Part shown: in pieces, positions 56,439 through 64,000 of the stretch
Position numbering within the stretch: position 1 is the first letter of the stretch
Layout: the number at the start of each line of letters is the position of its first letter
DNA from: Chitinasiproducens palmae
Lineage (GTDB): Bacteria; Pseudomonadota; Gammaproteobacteria; Burkholderiales; Burkholderiaceae
DNA length: 64,000 bases
Assembly: GCF_900095735.1 (NCBI RefSeq)
Contig: NZ_FNLO01000010.1
Location: 152,094 to 216,093 of the forward strand
Direction: 5' to 3'
Program-made: the position numbers and the translations under genes
Notes under the pieces: model-generated
What the model saw: the letters and a program-made list of their open reading frames with translations, nothing else
What the model was told of the DNA's origin: nothing
Database searches by the model: none

Positions 56439-59141
56439 ATGAACCATCAAGCCAGTGACGCCGACGGCGAGATCGATCCGTACGACGTTTCGGACCTGCT
56501 CGCCCCCGTACTCGCACCGCTGTTTTGGCGCGCCGACCGGATCGATCTGCGCAGCGCCTGGACGGAACACATTCCTTTCGGGCAGTGGATCGTGGCGGTC
56601 ACGCGGCCCCGTCTGCTCGTCGAACTCGGCACCCATTCCGGCGTGTCCTATTCCGCATTCTGCCTGGCGGTCGAGCGAGCGCAACTCGACACGCGTTGCT
56701 TCGCGGTGGACACCTGGCAAGGCGACGCCCATGCGGGCGCCTACGATGACGCCGTCTTTGCCGACTTCGAACCCCACCATCGTACTCGCTTTGGCAGCTT
56801 CTCCACGCTGATTCGGGCATCCTTTGACGATGCGCTACAGAATTTCGCCGACGGTTCGATCGATCTGTTGCACATCGACGGCTTCCATAGCTACGAAGCC
56901 GTCGGCCATGATTTCGAATCGTGGCGCCCGAAGCTGAGCGAACGCGCGGTCGTGTTGTTTCACGATACCAACGAGCGCGCCGCCGGCTTCGGCGTATGGC
57001 GTTTCTGGGACGAAGTGCGCCGACGGCATCCGTCCTTCGAATTTCTGCACGGCCACGGTCTGGGCGTGCTTGCCTATGGCGCCAATGCCCCGCGCGCCGT
57101 CCTCTCGCTCTGCAACCAGCGCGGCGACGCGGCGAGTACGGTCCGTCACCGATTCTCTGTGCTGGGCGAGCGCTGGGAAGCCGAACGCCGCCTGCTGGCC
57201 GCCGACAGTTCGCAAAAGGCATCGTTCGATGTCGGAACCCGGCAGCAAGCCGCCCTTGAACAGGAACTTGATCAATGGCGCAACCGCAGCCAGGCGGCCG
57301 AAACCGCCTGTGCACAGGCCAATGCGCGGGTGGTCGCGCAGAACGACGAAAACCGTGAACTGCACGCTGCACTGCTGCGAGCGGAGAGCAAGGCCCGTAG
57401 TCTTGCAGCAAGTTTACAAAACGAGCGTGAAAGAACCGTGACAGGCGAAGCGGCCGCGACGTCCGGTTCGTCAGTCGTCGCCGACGCACAGCAGGCGCTC
57501 GCCGCCGAACGGGCGCGGCGTCTCGAGATCGAGAGCAGCACGGTCTGGCGGGCCACGAGCCAGATGCGTTCCTTCCTGGGCACACATCCGCGGCTAAGGC
57601 GTGCCGCTCACCTGGCGGCCCTCGGTGTCACCGGCAGCTTGCGGCAACACCTGTCGCTGCGCAAGCAGCATTTGAAAGACGCCGAGGTGGTGGCGGCTTC
57701 GTCGCTTTTCGACGCGCAATGGTACACCGCGCACTATGCCGATGCGGCCGCCTCGAAACTTCCACCGCATCTCCACTACGCGATCGTCGGCCGGGACGGA
57801 CGCAGCCCTGGCCCGAACTTCGACGCGTTGCACTACCTTGAGCACAACGCCGACGTCCGCGCAGCCAATCTGAATCCGCTGGCCCACTTCGAACGGTTCG
57901 GCCGCAAGGAGAACCGGCCGATGCGCCCGGTGACCGGGCAGATCGCCACCCGAACGGCGGACGCGCCGATTCCTGTGCGCGAACTGCTTGACCGGCACTT
58001 CGCCAGCATCGCCCCGTTGCGCGTCTTCCGGGTCGCGGGCGAGCCGCGGCGGGTGACGATGGTTACCGACAGCATCAGTCGCGGCGCCTTGTTCGGTGGC
58101 GTCGCAACCGCCATCGTCTTCTCGACGATGCTCGCCGATCGTCTCGGATTGCCGCTGCGGCTTGTCACACGACTGGATGCACCCGATCCCCACGCCTACG
58201 CCGACATTTTGGCGCTGAACAACATACCGGCGAAACAGAACGTCGATTTCGTGCACTCGGGCCTCGCCGATGGCTATGAACTGTCCGTCGCCGACTCAGA
58301 CCTGTTCGTCACGACCTCATGGTGGACCACGCGCTCGGTACGGCGCGCGGTGCCTGCCGATCGTATCGTCTACTTGCTGCAGGAAGACGAGCGCATGTTC
58401 TACCCGTTCGGCGACGAACGCCTTCGATGCGTGGAAATGCTCGCGGAGCCGGGCATCCATTTCGCCATCAACAGCGAACTGTTGTACCGCCACCTGACGT
58501 CAGGCAACGACGCGCTGCGCTCGGTGTCCGCGAACGGGCATTGGTTCGAGCCCGCGTTTCCGGCGATCAAACGAGCCGGCAGGCGTCCGGCATCCGGCAA
58601 GCGCAATTTCTTCTTCTATGCGCGTCCGAACAATCTACGGAACCTGTATTGGCGCGGCTTGGAAGTGATCAACGCGTGTCTCGAAGACGGCACACTCGCG
58701 CCCGACGAATGGGCGTTCCACTTCGCCGGCAAAGACATGCATCAGATCGTGCTGCCGCACGATGTGAAGCCGAACTACTATCGCAATCTCTCCTGGCACG
58801 AATACCTCGAACTGATCCAGGAGATGGACATCGGTCTGTCGCTGATGGATACGCCGCACCCCAGTTACCCGCCGATCGATCTGGCCGGCGCCGGCGCGGT
58901 CGTGGTAACCAACCAGCAGGGCCTGAAGACTTCGTTGGACAAGTATTCGCGCAATATCCTGTGCGTCGATCCGAGCATCGCCGAACTGAAGAAGGCGATT
59001 CGCGCAGCGGTCTCGCTGGCGGACGACAAGCACACGCTTGCGCAGAACTGGAGCGACGAAGGCATCGCCAAGGATTGGTCGCAAACCCTCGCGCCATGCC
59101 TCGACGCACTGGTGGCCAAGCTCGGTACGAGGGCCAAGTAA
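56439..59141 (+). CDS. Multidomain protein: SAM methyltransferase, coiled coil, WsaF-like glycosyltransferase
   Basis: A 900-residue protein. Residues about 45-200 form a class I methyltransferase of the Methyltransf_24 type: [19 protein letters not shown] (SAM loop), [30 protein letters not shown] and [20 protein letters not shown]. Residues about 225-365 are coiled coil ([30 protein letters not shown]). A pre-transferase repeat ([12 protein letters not shown], then [20 protein letters not shown]) precedes a GT-B transferase (about 520-895) resembling rhamnosyltransferase Wsa[20 protein letters not shown] and [20 protein letters not shown]. It probably modifies and extends a surface polysaccharide. 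The start follows AAGAAG before ATG 56439. It overlaps the next glycosyltransferase by one base (TAATG). Confidence 0.8.
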   Translation: MNHQASDADGEIDPYDVSDLLAPVLAPLFWRADRIDLRSAWTEHIPFGQWIVAVTRPRLLVELGTHSGVSYSAFCLAVERAQLDTRCFAVDTWQGDAHAGAYDDAVFADFEPHHRTRFGSFSTLIRASFDDALQNFADGSIDLLHIDGFHSYEAVGHDFESWRPKLSERAVVLFHDTNERAAGFGVWRFWDEVRRRHPSFEFLHGHGLGVLAYGANAPRAVLSLCNQRGDAASTVRHRFSVLGERWEAERRLLAADSSQKASFDVGTRQQAALEQELDQWRNRSQAAETACAQANARVVAQNDENRELHAALLRAESKARSLAASLQNERERTVTGEAAATSGSSVVADAQQALAAERARRLEIESSTVWRATSQMRSFLGTHPRLRRAAHLAALGVTGSLRQHLSLRKQHLKDAEVVAASSLFDAQWYTAHYADAAASKLPPHLHYAIVGRDGRSPGPNFDALHYLEHNADVRAANLNPLAHFERFGRKENRPMRPVTGQIATRTADAPIPVRELLDRHFASIAPLRVFRVAGEPRRVTMVTDSISRGALFGGVATAIVFSTMLADRLGLPLRLVTRLDAPDPHAYADILALNNIPAKQNVDFVHSGLADGYELSVADSDLFVTTSWWTTRSVRRAVPADRIVYLLQEDERMFYPFGDERLRCVEMLAEPGIHFAINSELLYRHLTSGNDALRSVSANGHWFEPAFPAIKRAGRRPASGKRNFFFYARPNNLRNLYWRGLEVINACLEDGTLAPDEWAFHFAGKDMHQIVLPHDVKPNYYRNLSWHEYLELIQEMDIGLSLMDTPHPSYPPIDLAGAGAVVVTNQQGLKTSLDKYSRNILCVDPSIAELKKAIRAAVSLADDKHTLAQNWSDEGIAKDWSQTLAPCLDALVAKLGTRAK

Positions 59142-60322
59142 TGTTCGCCTATTCGTCCGTTGCACCGGTTGAGTATCACAACCCGTGGGACCTGCCCTTC
59201 TCGGCGCGACTGTCATTGCTCCGGCGAAAGGAACGTCGAATCGCTTACTACTACGCGACGCCCGACAACAGCACATTCCGCTACCGTGCATTCAACATGG
59301 TGCAGGCGTTGACGGCGGACGGCGCATCAGGGGTTTCCGCGGGCTGGTTCCACCGGGGCGATCTTCCGTTCATGGAATCGGTCCTCGAGAACGTCGACGC
59401 CCTTGTCTTTTGCCGGACACTTCACTCGCCGGCGATCGGCCAATTGGTGAATCTCGCGCGCGAGCGCGGTGTGCAACTGCTGTTCGATGTCGACGACCTG
59501 GTCTTCGATACCGAGTTCACTGAACTTGTATTGAATACGTTGGATCAGGACACCACGCGCGAGGCATTACTGACCGAGTGGTACGGCTACTTTGCCCGAC
59601 ACGGAACGCTGCTCAAGCTGTGCGACCGGGCGGTAACGACTAACGCCTTCCTGGCTGGCAAGATCAAGGACTTCGCCCCGCATTTGGAAGTGGGTGTCGT
59701 GCCGAATTTCCTCGAGCGCCGGCAGCAGGAAATCTCCGCGCAACTTTTCGAGCGCAAGCGGTCGAGCGGCTTTGCGTCGGACGGCCACTTCCATATCGGC
59801 TATTTCAGCGGAACGCCCTCTCATCAGCGCGACTTCGCGGTAGCGGCCCCTGCCCTGGCGCGCATCCTCGACAGCGAGCGGAGCGCGCGGCTCACCCTGG
59901 TTGGCTACCTCGAGCCCTCGCCCGTTCTCGAACGGTTCAGGGATCGCATCGATCGCGTACCGTTACAGGACTATCTGAACCTGCAGCGCATCATCGCGCA
60001 GACCGAGATCAATATCGCGCCGCTGGTTGACAACACGTTCACGAACTGCAAATCCGAACTGAAGTTTTTCGAGGCCGCGATCTGCGGAACGGTCACGGTG
60101 GCGTCGCCGACCTTTTGCTTTCGGAATGCGATCACGGACGGCGACAACGGCTTTCTCGCACGATCCTACGAGTGGGAGAACAAGCTCTGGAGCGCCATTG
60201 CGCTGCTGCAGGACCGTGCCCGTTACGAAGAAATGGCATCGGTCGCACAACGCTACGCCGAAGCGCACTATGGTTGGAACCGACACGCGGCGACCATCGA
60301 GAGCGCGGTGTTTGGCGCATGA
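59141..60322 (+). CDS. GT-B glycosyltransferase
   Basis: A 393-residue transferase whose ATG shares a base with the upstream stop (TAATG), so the two are co-translated. The N-domain has ERRIAYYYATPDNSTFRYRA and LLFDVDDLVFD, a signature seen in many glycosyltransferases of surface polysaccharide loci. The C-domain has HFHIGYFSGTPSHQRDFAVA and CKSELKFFEAAICGTVTVAS, the nucleotide-sugar binding Glu region, then DGDNGFLA. It most likely extends the same glycan as its partner. The sugar and acceptor are unknown. It converges with the deoxyribosyltransferase-like gene; the spacer 60323-60512 holds nothing I recognise. Confidence 0.85.
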   Translation: MFAYSSVAPVEYHNPWDLPFSARLSLLRRKERRIAYYYATPDNSTFRYRAFNMVQALTADGASGVSAGWFHRGDLPFMESVLENVDALVFCRTLHSPAIGQLVNLARERGVQLLFDVDDLVFDTEFTELVLNTLDQDTTREALLTEWYGYFARHGTLLKLCDRAVTTNAFLAGKIKDFAPHLEVGVVPNFLERRQQEISAQLFERKRSSGFASDGHFHIGYFSGTPSHQRDFAVAAPALARILDSERSARLTLVGYLEPSPVLERFRDRIDRVPLQDYLNLQRIIAQTEINIAPLVDNTFTNCKSELKFFEAAICGTVTVASPTFCFRNAITDGDNGFLARSYEWENKLWSAIALLQDRARYEEMASVAQRYAEAHYGWNRHAATIESAVFGA

Positions 60323-60512
60323 GAGGCAGTTGCCGCATCGTCGCGCAGCGCAGGCGATGCGGCCACGCACGCTCTGCGCGACGCTCGCGACAACTGCGGC
60401 GACGCCTGGTCGGGCGCACTGCCAGGCCGGCAGCGATGCCTTCGCGCGTACGTACCGTTATTAGCGGACCCGAGCACTTGTACGAACACACCCGGTGACA
60501 GGCCTTGCGTGA

Positions 60513-61025
60513 TCATTGACCGCACGCTCCCGGCCCACGCATCCGCTCGAGACAGTCTCGCACGCTGCCCGCCACCACCGTTGCGGCGCAGGCCAGCATC
60601 AGATTGCGAGGCAACCCGAAGTCCTCGACGACGAAGCCATCGCGATCGATGGCCACGCCGGCCTTGTCGCTATTCTCCGGGTAGCGCAATTGATCGACGA
60701 GCGTACCGGCCTCATCCATATACGCCCACACCGGTTTGCCGAGCGCCGCTGCGAAGCCGATTTCGAATGCCGTACCGGAGTCGGGCTCCGCGCCGCGAAA
60801 GTTGTTCACGTTGGCCAACACGGCGTCTGCTTCGCGAATCATTGCAAGGTTGGATGCATAGATCCATTCCGCAAGCGCCCGTCCGGCAAGCCCGTCAGGT
60901 GCCGCTTTATCGAAGGGAAACCAGGCGTCGAAACCGTATTCGGCGCAGAGCGCCTGCAGCGTCTTGCCGCGAGCTGCACCGTCCTGGTAGAAGCCGTCAA
61001 AGCCCGCCAGATACAGGGTCGCCAT
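60513..61025 (-). CDS. Nucleoside 2-deoxyribosyltransferase family protein
   Basis: A 170-residue protein of the PF05014 family, which includes nucleoside 2-deoxyribosyltransferases and DNase-like nucleotide hydrolases. Motifs: ATLYLAGFDGFYQDG at the N-terminus, AWIYASNLAMIREADAVLAN-type middle (here EWIYASNLAMIREADAVLAN), and PDSGTAFEIGFAAALGKPVW, where the Glu is the catalytic nucleophile in the family. AGGAGGATCG precedes ATG 61025 at ideal spacing. It could salvage nucleosides or hydrolyse damaged nucleotides. The substrate is not evident. Downstream of cls on the same strand with 254 bases between. Confidence 0.88.
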   Translation of the reverse strand: MATLYLAGFDGFYQDGAARGKTLQALCAEYGFDAWFPFDKAAPDGLAGRALAEWIYASNLAMIREADAVLANVNNFRGAEPDSGTAFEIGFAAALGKPVWAYMDEAGTLVDQLRYPENSDKAGVAIDRDGFVVEDFGLPRNLMLACAATVVAGSVRDCLERMRGPGACGQ

Positions 61026-61278
61026 CGATCCTCCTTGTCGAACGCTCGGCGAGCGCCTTATTTATCTCGCCCGAAGCGAGACAGTCGCGCTTGGTCGAGG
61101 CGCGGTTGGAAGGTGGTTGCAAGGTGGTTGGAACGTAGTCGGCACAGGCCACCATTACGCGGCCCCGCGCGCGTGAGGTCTGGCCGCGCGAGCACACACT
61201 ACGCAGGTCTCGCCGACACCATCCCGGCCTTGCGTCAGACCGCAATCACGTCGCGTCCGACGCGGCTGTCGCCTATCC

Positions 61279-62568
61279 TCAAAGCAGCGGTCCGAACCAC
61301 GCGAACAACCGTTCTATCATCTTCTCGCGCAAGGGGCGATTCTGCCATTCGTCAAATGTGACTCGACGCGCGTGCTGAACGTCGGCTTCGAATGCGCTGA
61401 TCTGGCTGTGTGCAAGGTTGCCGTCGAATACATTGACGTTGGCTTCGTCATTCAGGCGAAACGAGCGTGCGTCGAAATTCGTCGAACCTACCGACACGAA
61501 ACTCCCATCGACCACCATCACCTTGCAGTGGTACATGGTCGGCTGATATTCGTATATCTTGGCTCCGGCCGCCAGCAGCGGTCCCCAGTCGGCACGCGAC
61601 GCCAGCCTTACCGTCTCGACGTCCATGTGCGGACCCGGCACCATCACGTGCACCGCGACCCCTCGGCGCAACGCTGCGAGCAGCGTGTCGCGCATCGCCT
61701 CGTCCGGTACGAAATACGAATTCGCGATGTAGATCGAATGCTGGGCGGCAGTGATCGCCAGCATATACATCAACGCGACGTTGGAGCCGCCAGTGGCTTC
61801 GCTGCTGAACACTTGCGCGGACGTACCGCCGACGCGAGGGATATCGGGGAAGTAGGCATCGCCATGCAGGACTTCACCGGTGGCCTTGATCCAGTTATCG
61901 ATGGCGACCGCCTGCATCTGTCCCACCACCGGACCCTCGATGCGGAAATGCGAGTCGCGCCAGTGTGCGGCGTCTTGCGCATGTCCGGTCCACTCGGGCG
62001 CGATACCAACGCCACCGGTATAGCCGACGCGGCCGTCGATCACCAGCAGCTTGCGGTGCGTGCGGTTATTCATGCGATCCAGCGTGTACCAGCGCAACGG
62101 GCGATACTGGCGGAAGGCGACGCCGGCCTTGACCATCTTGTCGATCTGCTGCTTGTCCATACGCTGACTGCCGACCCAGTCGACCAGAACGTGCACCTTG
62201 ACGCCGGCGCGCGCGCGGTCGGCCAGCGCATCGGCAAATGCATCGCCGATGCCTCCCGACCAGTAAATGTATGTCTCGAATTCGATCGTGCGTTTTGCGT
62301 TGCGAATGTCGCGCAGCATCGCGGGGAAGATCTGGTCGCCGTTGATCAGTGCCGTCACGTGGTTGCCGTCGACGATTCCGGGCCCCAGCAGGGTTCCCAT
62401 CGTAAGACGGAACTGCGGGTCATCAACCGAGTAGAGCCGTGGAATCGCGCGCTTGACGTCGCTGACGTTGGAAGAAAAGTTGGCTACGATCAGCGTGGCG
62501 ATGACGGTCAGGACGAACGTCAGCAGCACCGCGCACAGCGTGGCCTTGCGCTCGGAAGTGATCTTCAT
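61279..62568 (-). CDS. Cardiolipin synthase-type phospholipase D family protein
   Basis: A 429-residue enzyme with an N-terminal membrane anchor (ATLCAVLLTFVLTVIATLIV) and two HKD domains: HRKLLVIDGRVGYTGG near residue 171 and HCKVMVVDGSFVSVGS near 344. Each supplies the H-x-K-x4-D catalytic set. Membrane-bound PLD proteins of this shape make cardiolipin from phosphatidylglycerol, or exchange head groups. A GGGGGAG lies about 17 bases before ATG 62568. It is a single anchor with two HKD domains, so not the three-domain ClsA/ClsC size. The extensin-like gene lies upstream on the same strand, 450 bases away. I call it Cls-type without choosing ClsA, B or C. Confidence 0.88.
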   Translation of the reverse strand: MKITSERKATLCAVLLTFVLTVIATLIVANFSSNVSDVKRAIPRLYSVDDPQFRLTMGTLLGPGIVDGNHVTALINGDQIFPAMLRDIRNAKRTIEFETYIYWSGGIGDAFADALADRARAGVKVHVLVDWVGSQRMDKQQIDKMVKAGVAFRQYRPLRWYTLDRMNNRTHRKLLVIDGRVGYTGGVGIAPEWTGHAQDAAHWRDSHFRIEGPVVGQMQAVAIDNWIKATGEVLHGDAYFPDIPRVGGTSAQVFSSEATGGSNVALMYMLAITAAQHSIYIANSYFVPDEAMRDTLLAALRRGVAVHVMVPGPHMDVETVRLASRADWGPLLAAGAKIYEYQPTMYHCKVMVVDGSFVSVGSTNFDARSFRLNDEANVNVFDGNLAHSQISAFEADVQHARRVTFDEWQNRPLREKMIERLFAWFGPLL

Positions 62569-62689
62569 AAATCCGGCCGGTCTCCCCCTTATTGTTCCTT
62601 ATGGCGCGGTTGCGCTTCGCACTGCTCGCGAACGCCGTTACCCGCGGTCGTCGCTCGAAACCGCTATCTGAGGCCGCTACCCGAGGCCG

Positions 62690-62737
62690 CTACTCAACCT
62701 CCTACTCAACCTCCTACTCGACGCCCTACTCAACGGC
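62690..62737. repeat. 12-bp tandem repeat, 4 units
   Basis: CTACTCAACCTC, CTACTCAACCTC, CTACTCGACGCC and CTACTCAACGGC run consecutively, non-coding. Confidence 0.9.
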
Positions 62738-62852
62738 ATTCCGCGGCGCAACGCCGAGGCGGCGCGGCACAGGCTTCGCATGCGCGTCGGTACACATCCT
62801 GCCCCGGCGCGGTGCCGCCAAGCGCTGCCCGGGAGTGTTACCCGGGGGTGCG

Positions 62853-62877
62853 GTGACACGCCGACGCGTCGTGTCAC
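62853..62877. repeat. 8-bp inverted repeat, 9-base loop
   Basis: GTGACACG and CGTGTCAC are perfect complements. It is 140 bases downstream of the extensin gene's stop. No T-run, so it is only tentatively a terminator. Confidence 0.5.
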
Positions 62878-63018
62878 GGCGTTGGTCTGGGCGTGCTTAA
62901 GCAAAGGTAGTGCCGAGCGGCGTGAGCCGTGGATCCGGCAAAGGTCGGCACCATCGCGCCTGCGGCGGTGGCGGTTGCGCCGACGATTCGTTCGCTGATG
63001 CGACGCATCGATGGATGC

Positions 63019-63735
63019 CTATCGGCAGGTTCGGAAGCGGCCCATGTCGACGTGAAAGTGATTCTGGTGCAGAGCGTTGTATTCCGGTCCGAGCACGATG
63101 TGAAAATACTCGCAGGCAGCGTCGAATACTTGATGAAGAAAACGACCTGCATCGCCGTTGTCGCGCCAGCCGCCGCTGACCGTGATTCGCCGCCCGTCGG
63201 CAAGGACGAAGGCACTTAGGTCGAGTGCATTGGCGTGTGCATGCTCGCTCCGGCGGCCACTCGCTGCATGGTTGATGTTTCGGCATGCATAGCTGCCGAG
63301 GTGTTCGACACGACGTACCGGCTGTCCGTACACCGCTTGTGCGGCCGGTTGCAAGCCGTGGTGCTCGAACAAGGCGTAGGCCGCGGCAAGCTCGCAGGTC
63401 GCCATGAAACTGCTGCTAAGCGCCGTGCCCGTGCGCGAGATCCGATAGACGTCGTGCAGGCCGCAGCCATCATCGTCGTCGCGGTCCGGCAGTGGCGTTA
63501 CTGAAAAATCCGCGCTGGCCAGCGCGCGGTCGCAATATTCGCGATCGTTGGCGGCCCGCCAAAGCTTGAAAGGGGTGACCGCCGTCGGTGGCTGCCGCAC
63601 GTCGAGGTCGCTGAACGGGTTGTAGCGCGCGGGCAGCCAGCCGCGTTCGAACGCGTACTTCGACAGCTGTAGCGTCAGCCCCATCACCGCGAGCAGAGTC
63701 GCGACGAAAAACAATACGGAAAGAAGTGCACGCAT
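63019..63735 (-). CDS. Extensin-family (DUF882-like/Extensin_C) protein
   Basis: A 238-residue protein with an N-terminal membrane anchor (MRALLSVLFFVATLLAVMGL) and a C-terminal extensin-type metal-binding domain. Motifs are YGQPVRRVEHLGSYACRNIN, SEHAHANALDLSAFVLADGR and HQNHFHVDMG. They resemble the His/Asp pattern of D-Ala-D-Ala peptidase-like folds. This suggests cell-wall action, but no substrate is known. ATG 63735 is favoured over the longer frame to 63948, as the added residues are Cys/Arg-rich and not family-like. It shares strand and direction with the Cls-type gene. The DNA beyond 63736 to the window end shows no gene I can support. Confidence 0.85.
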   Translation of the reverse strand: MRALLSVLFFVATLLAVMGLTLQLSKYAFERGWLPARYNPFSDLDVRQPPTAVTPFKLWRAANDREYCDRALASADFSVTPLPDRDDDDGCGLHDVYRISRTGTALSSSFMATCELAAAYALFEHHGLQPAAQAVYGQPVRRVEHLGSYACRNINHAASGRRSEHAHANALDLSAFVLADGRRITVSGGWRDNGDAGRFLHQVFDAACEYFHIVLGPEYNALHQNHFHVDMGRFRTCR

Positions 63736-64000
63736 CGGTCTGCAACCGTCTGGGCGCCTGTCGCGGCGCGATCGAGCCGGGTGCCATCCCCAGCCGCGCC
63801 AAAACCCGCAAGTTGCGGTCCTGCGAAGGGTCGCACCGCGCGACACGGCATGCATCGCCCAATGCAGCCGCGGCGCCACGCCAGCGCAAGGTGGCATGGG
63901 CCACGTGCGGCAAGACGACGGCAGAGGGTCCGCGTGGCATTGGTGCACGCCAAGCCGAAGCGGTCCGGCAGGGCAACGCGTGCGGGAAGCCGGAAGTCAT

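Larger units (their letters stand above)
62569..63018. other. Gene-free spacer with tandem and inverted repeats
   Basis: About 450 bases, no believable gene. It contains 12-bp repeats (62690-62737, with GAGGCCGCTAC copies just upstream) and an inverted repeat, GTGACACG (62853-62860) with CGTGTCAC (62870-62877), around a 9-base loop. Confidence 0.65.

Noticed and set aside
63736..64000. Minus-strand frames near the window end (63684-63953, 63470-64000)
   Set aside because: Arg/Cys/Ala-rich with no motif; overlap the extensin gene in another frame.

Overview
The window is GC-rich chromosomal DNA from a beta-proteobacterium, most probably family Burkholderiaceae (Burkholderia, Paraburkholderia or Mycetohabitans group). 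The basis is gene order plus the character of the proteins: xseB-ispA-dxs, glyA-nrdR beside minor pilin genes, ybgC-tolQRAB-pal-cpoB followed by tRNA-Pro, a BPSS1780-type membrane protein next to thrB, and the ElaB/YqjE/YqjK-type trio. This is inference from recognised families, not from a database search. I found no rRNA, IS element, integrase, transposase or CRISPR array. One tRNA is present.

Layout. 1-4.0 kb: isoprenoid genes xseB-ispA-dxs (dxs cut by the window edge), divergent from a Rieske oxygenase. 4.3-9.3 kb: polA and a LOG-type gene whose start codons touch head to head, then amn. 9.5-11.9 kb: a DUF2782-like secreted protein, thrB and a membrane protein. 12.1-18.8 kb: uvrD, valS, galU. 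19.0-24.9 kb: accessory block with an AraC regulator, a TonB-dependent siderophore receptor behind a Fur-box-like site, a stub lipoprotein and a Tat-exported phospholipase C. 25.2-29.4 kb: tusA-like gene, ltaE, alaS. 29.9-34.6 kb: ggt, glycine-zipper lipoprotein, glnS, small secreted protein. 34.9-41.5 kb: thioredoxin-TPR protein, tcdA, pdxH, cfa, msrA, an isolated kynB, 1-Cys peroxiredoxin. 41.5-44.4 kb: repeat-rich spacers around the DUF883/YqjE/YqjK trio. 44.4-47.4 kb: minor pilin operon with an apparent FimT-PilV fusion. 48.1-49.9 kb: nrdR and glyA. 50.3-55.8 kb: complete Tol-Pal operon. 56.1 kb: tRNA-Pro(GGG). 56.4-60.3 kb: a three-module methyltransferase/coiled-coil/glycosyltransferase protein and a second glycosyltransferase. 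60.5-63.7 kb: nucleoside 2-deoxyribosyltransferase-like protein, cardiolipin synthase-type PLD and extensin-family protein.

How the genes work together. Most are housekeeping: isoprenoid precursors, aminoacyl-tRNA synthesis (valS, alaS, glnS), DNA repair (polA, uvrD), one-carbon metabolism (glyA) and envelope integrity (Tol-Pal, cfa, cls). Envelope-facing accessory functions are iron uptake, phospholipase C, type IV minor pilins and polysaccharide glycosyltransferases.

The most unusual property is the density of short-unit tandem repeats (6-22 bp units). They sit in many spacers and also, in frame, inside or at the ends of conserved genes (valS, tcdA, pilW, perhaps cfa). The strongest single-locus oddities are the FimT-PilV reading-frame fusion, the zero-spacing polA/LOG start codons, the three-module glycosyltransferase beside tRNA-Pro, and the 17-unit 8-bp array at 42.2 kb. 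I cannot demonstrate a complete new defence or mobile system here.
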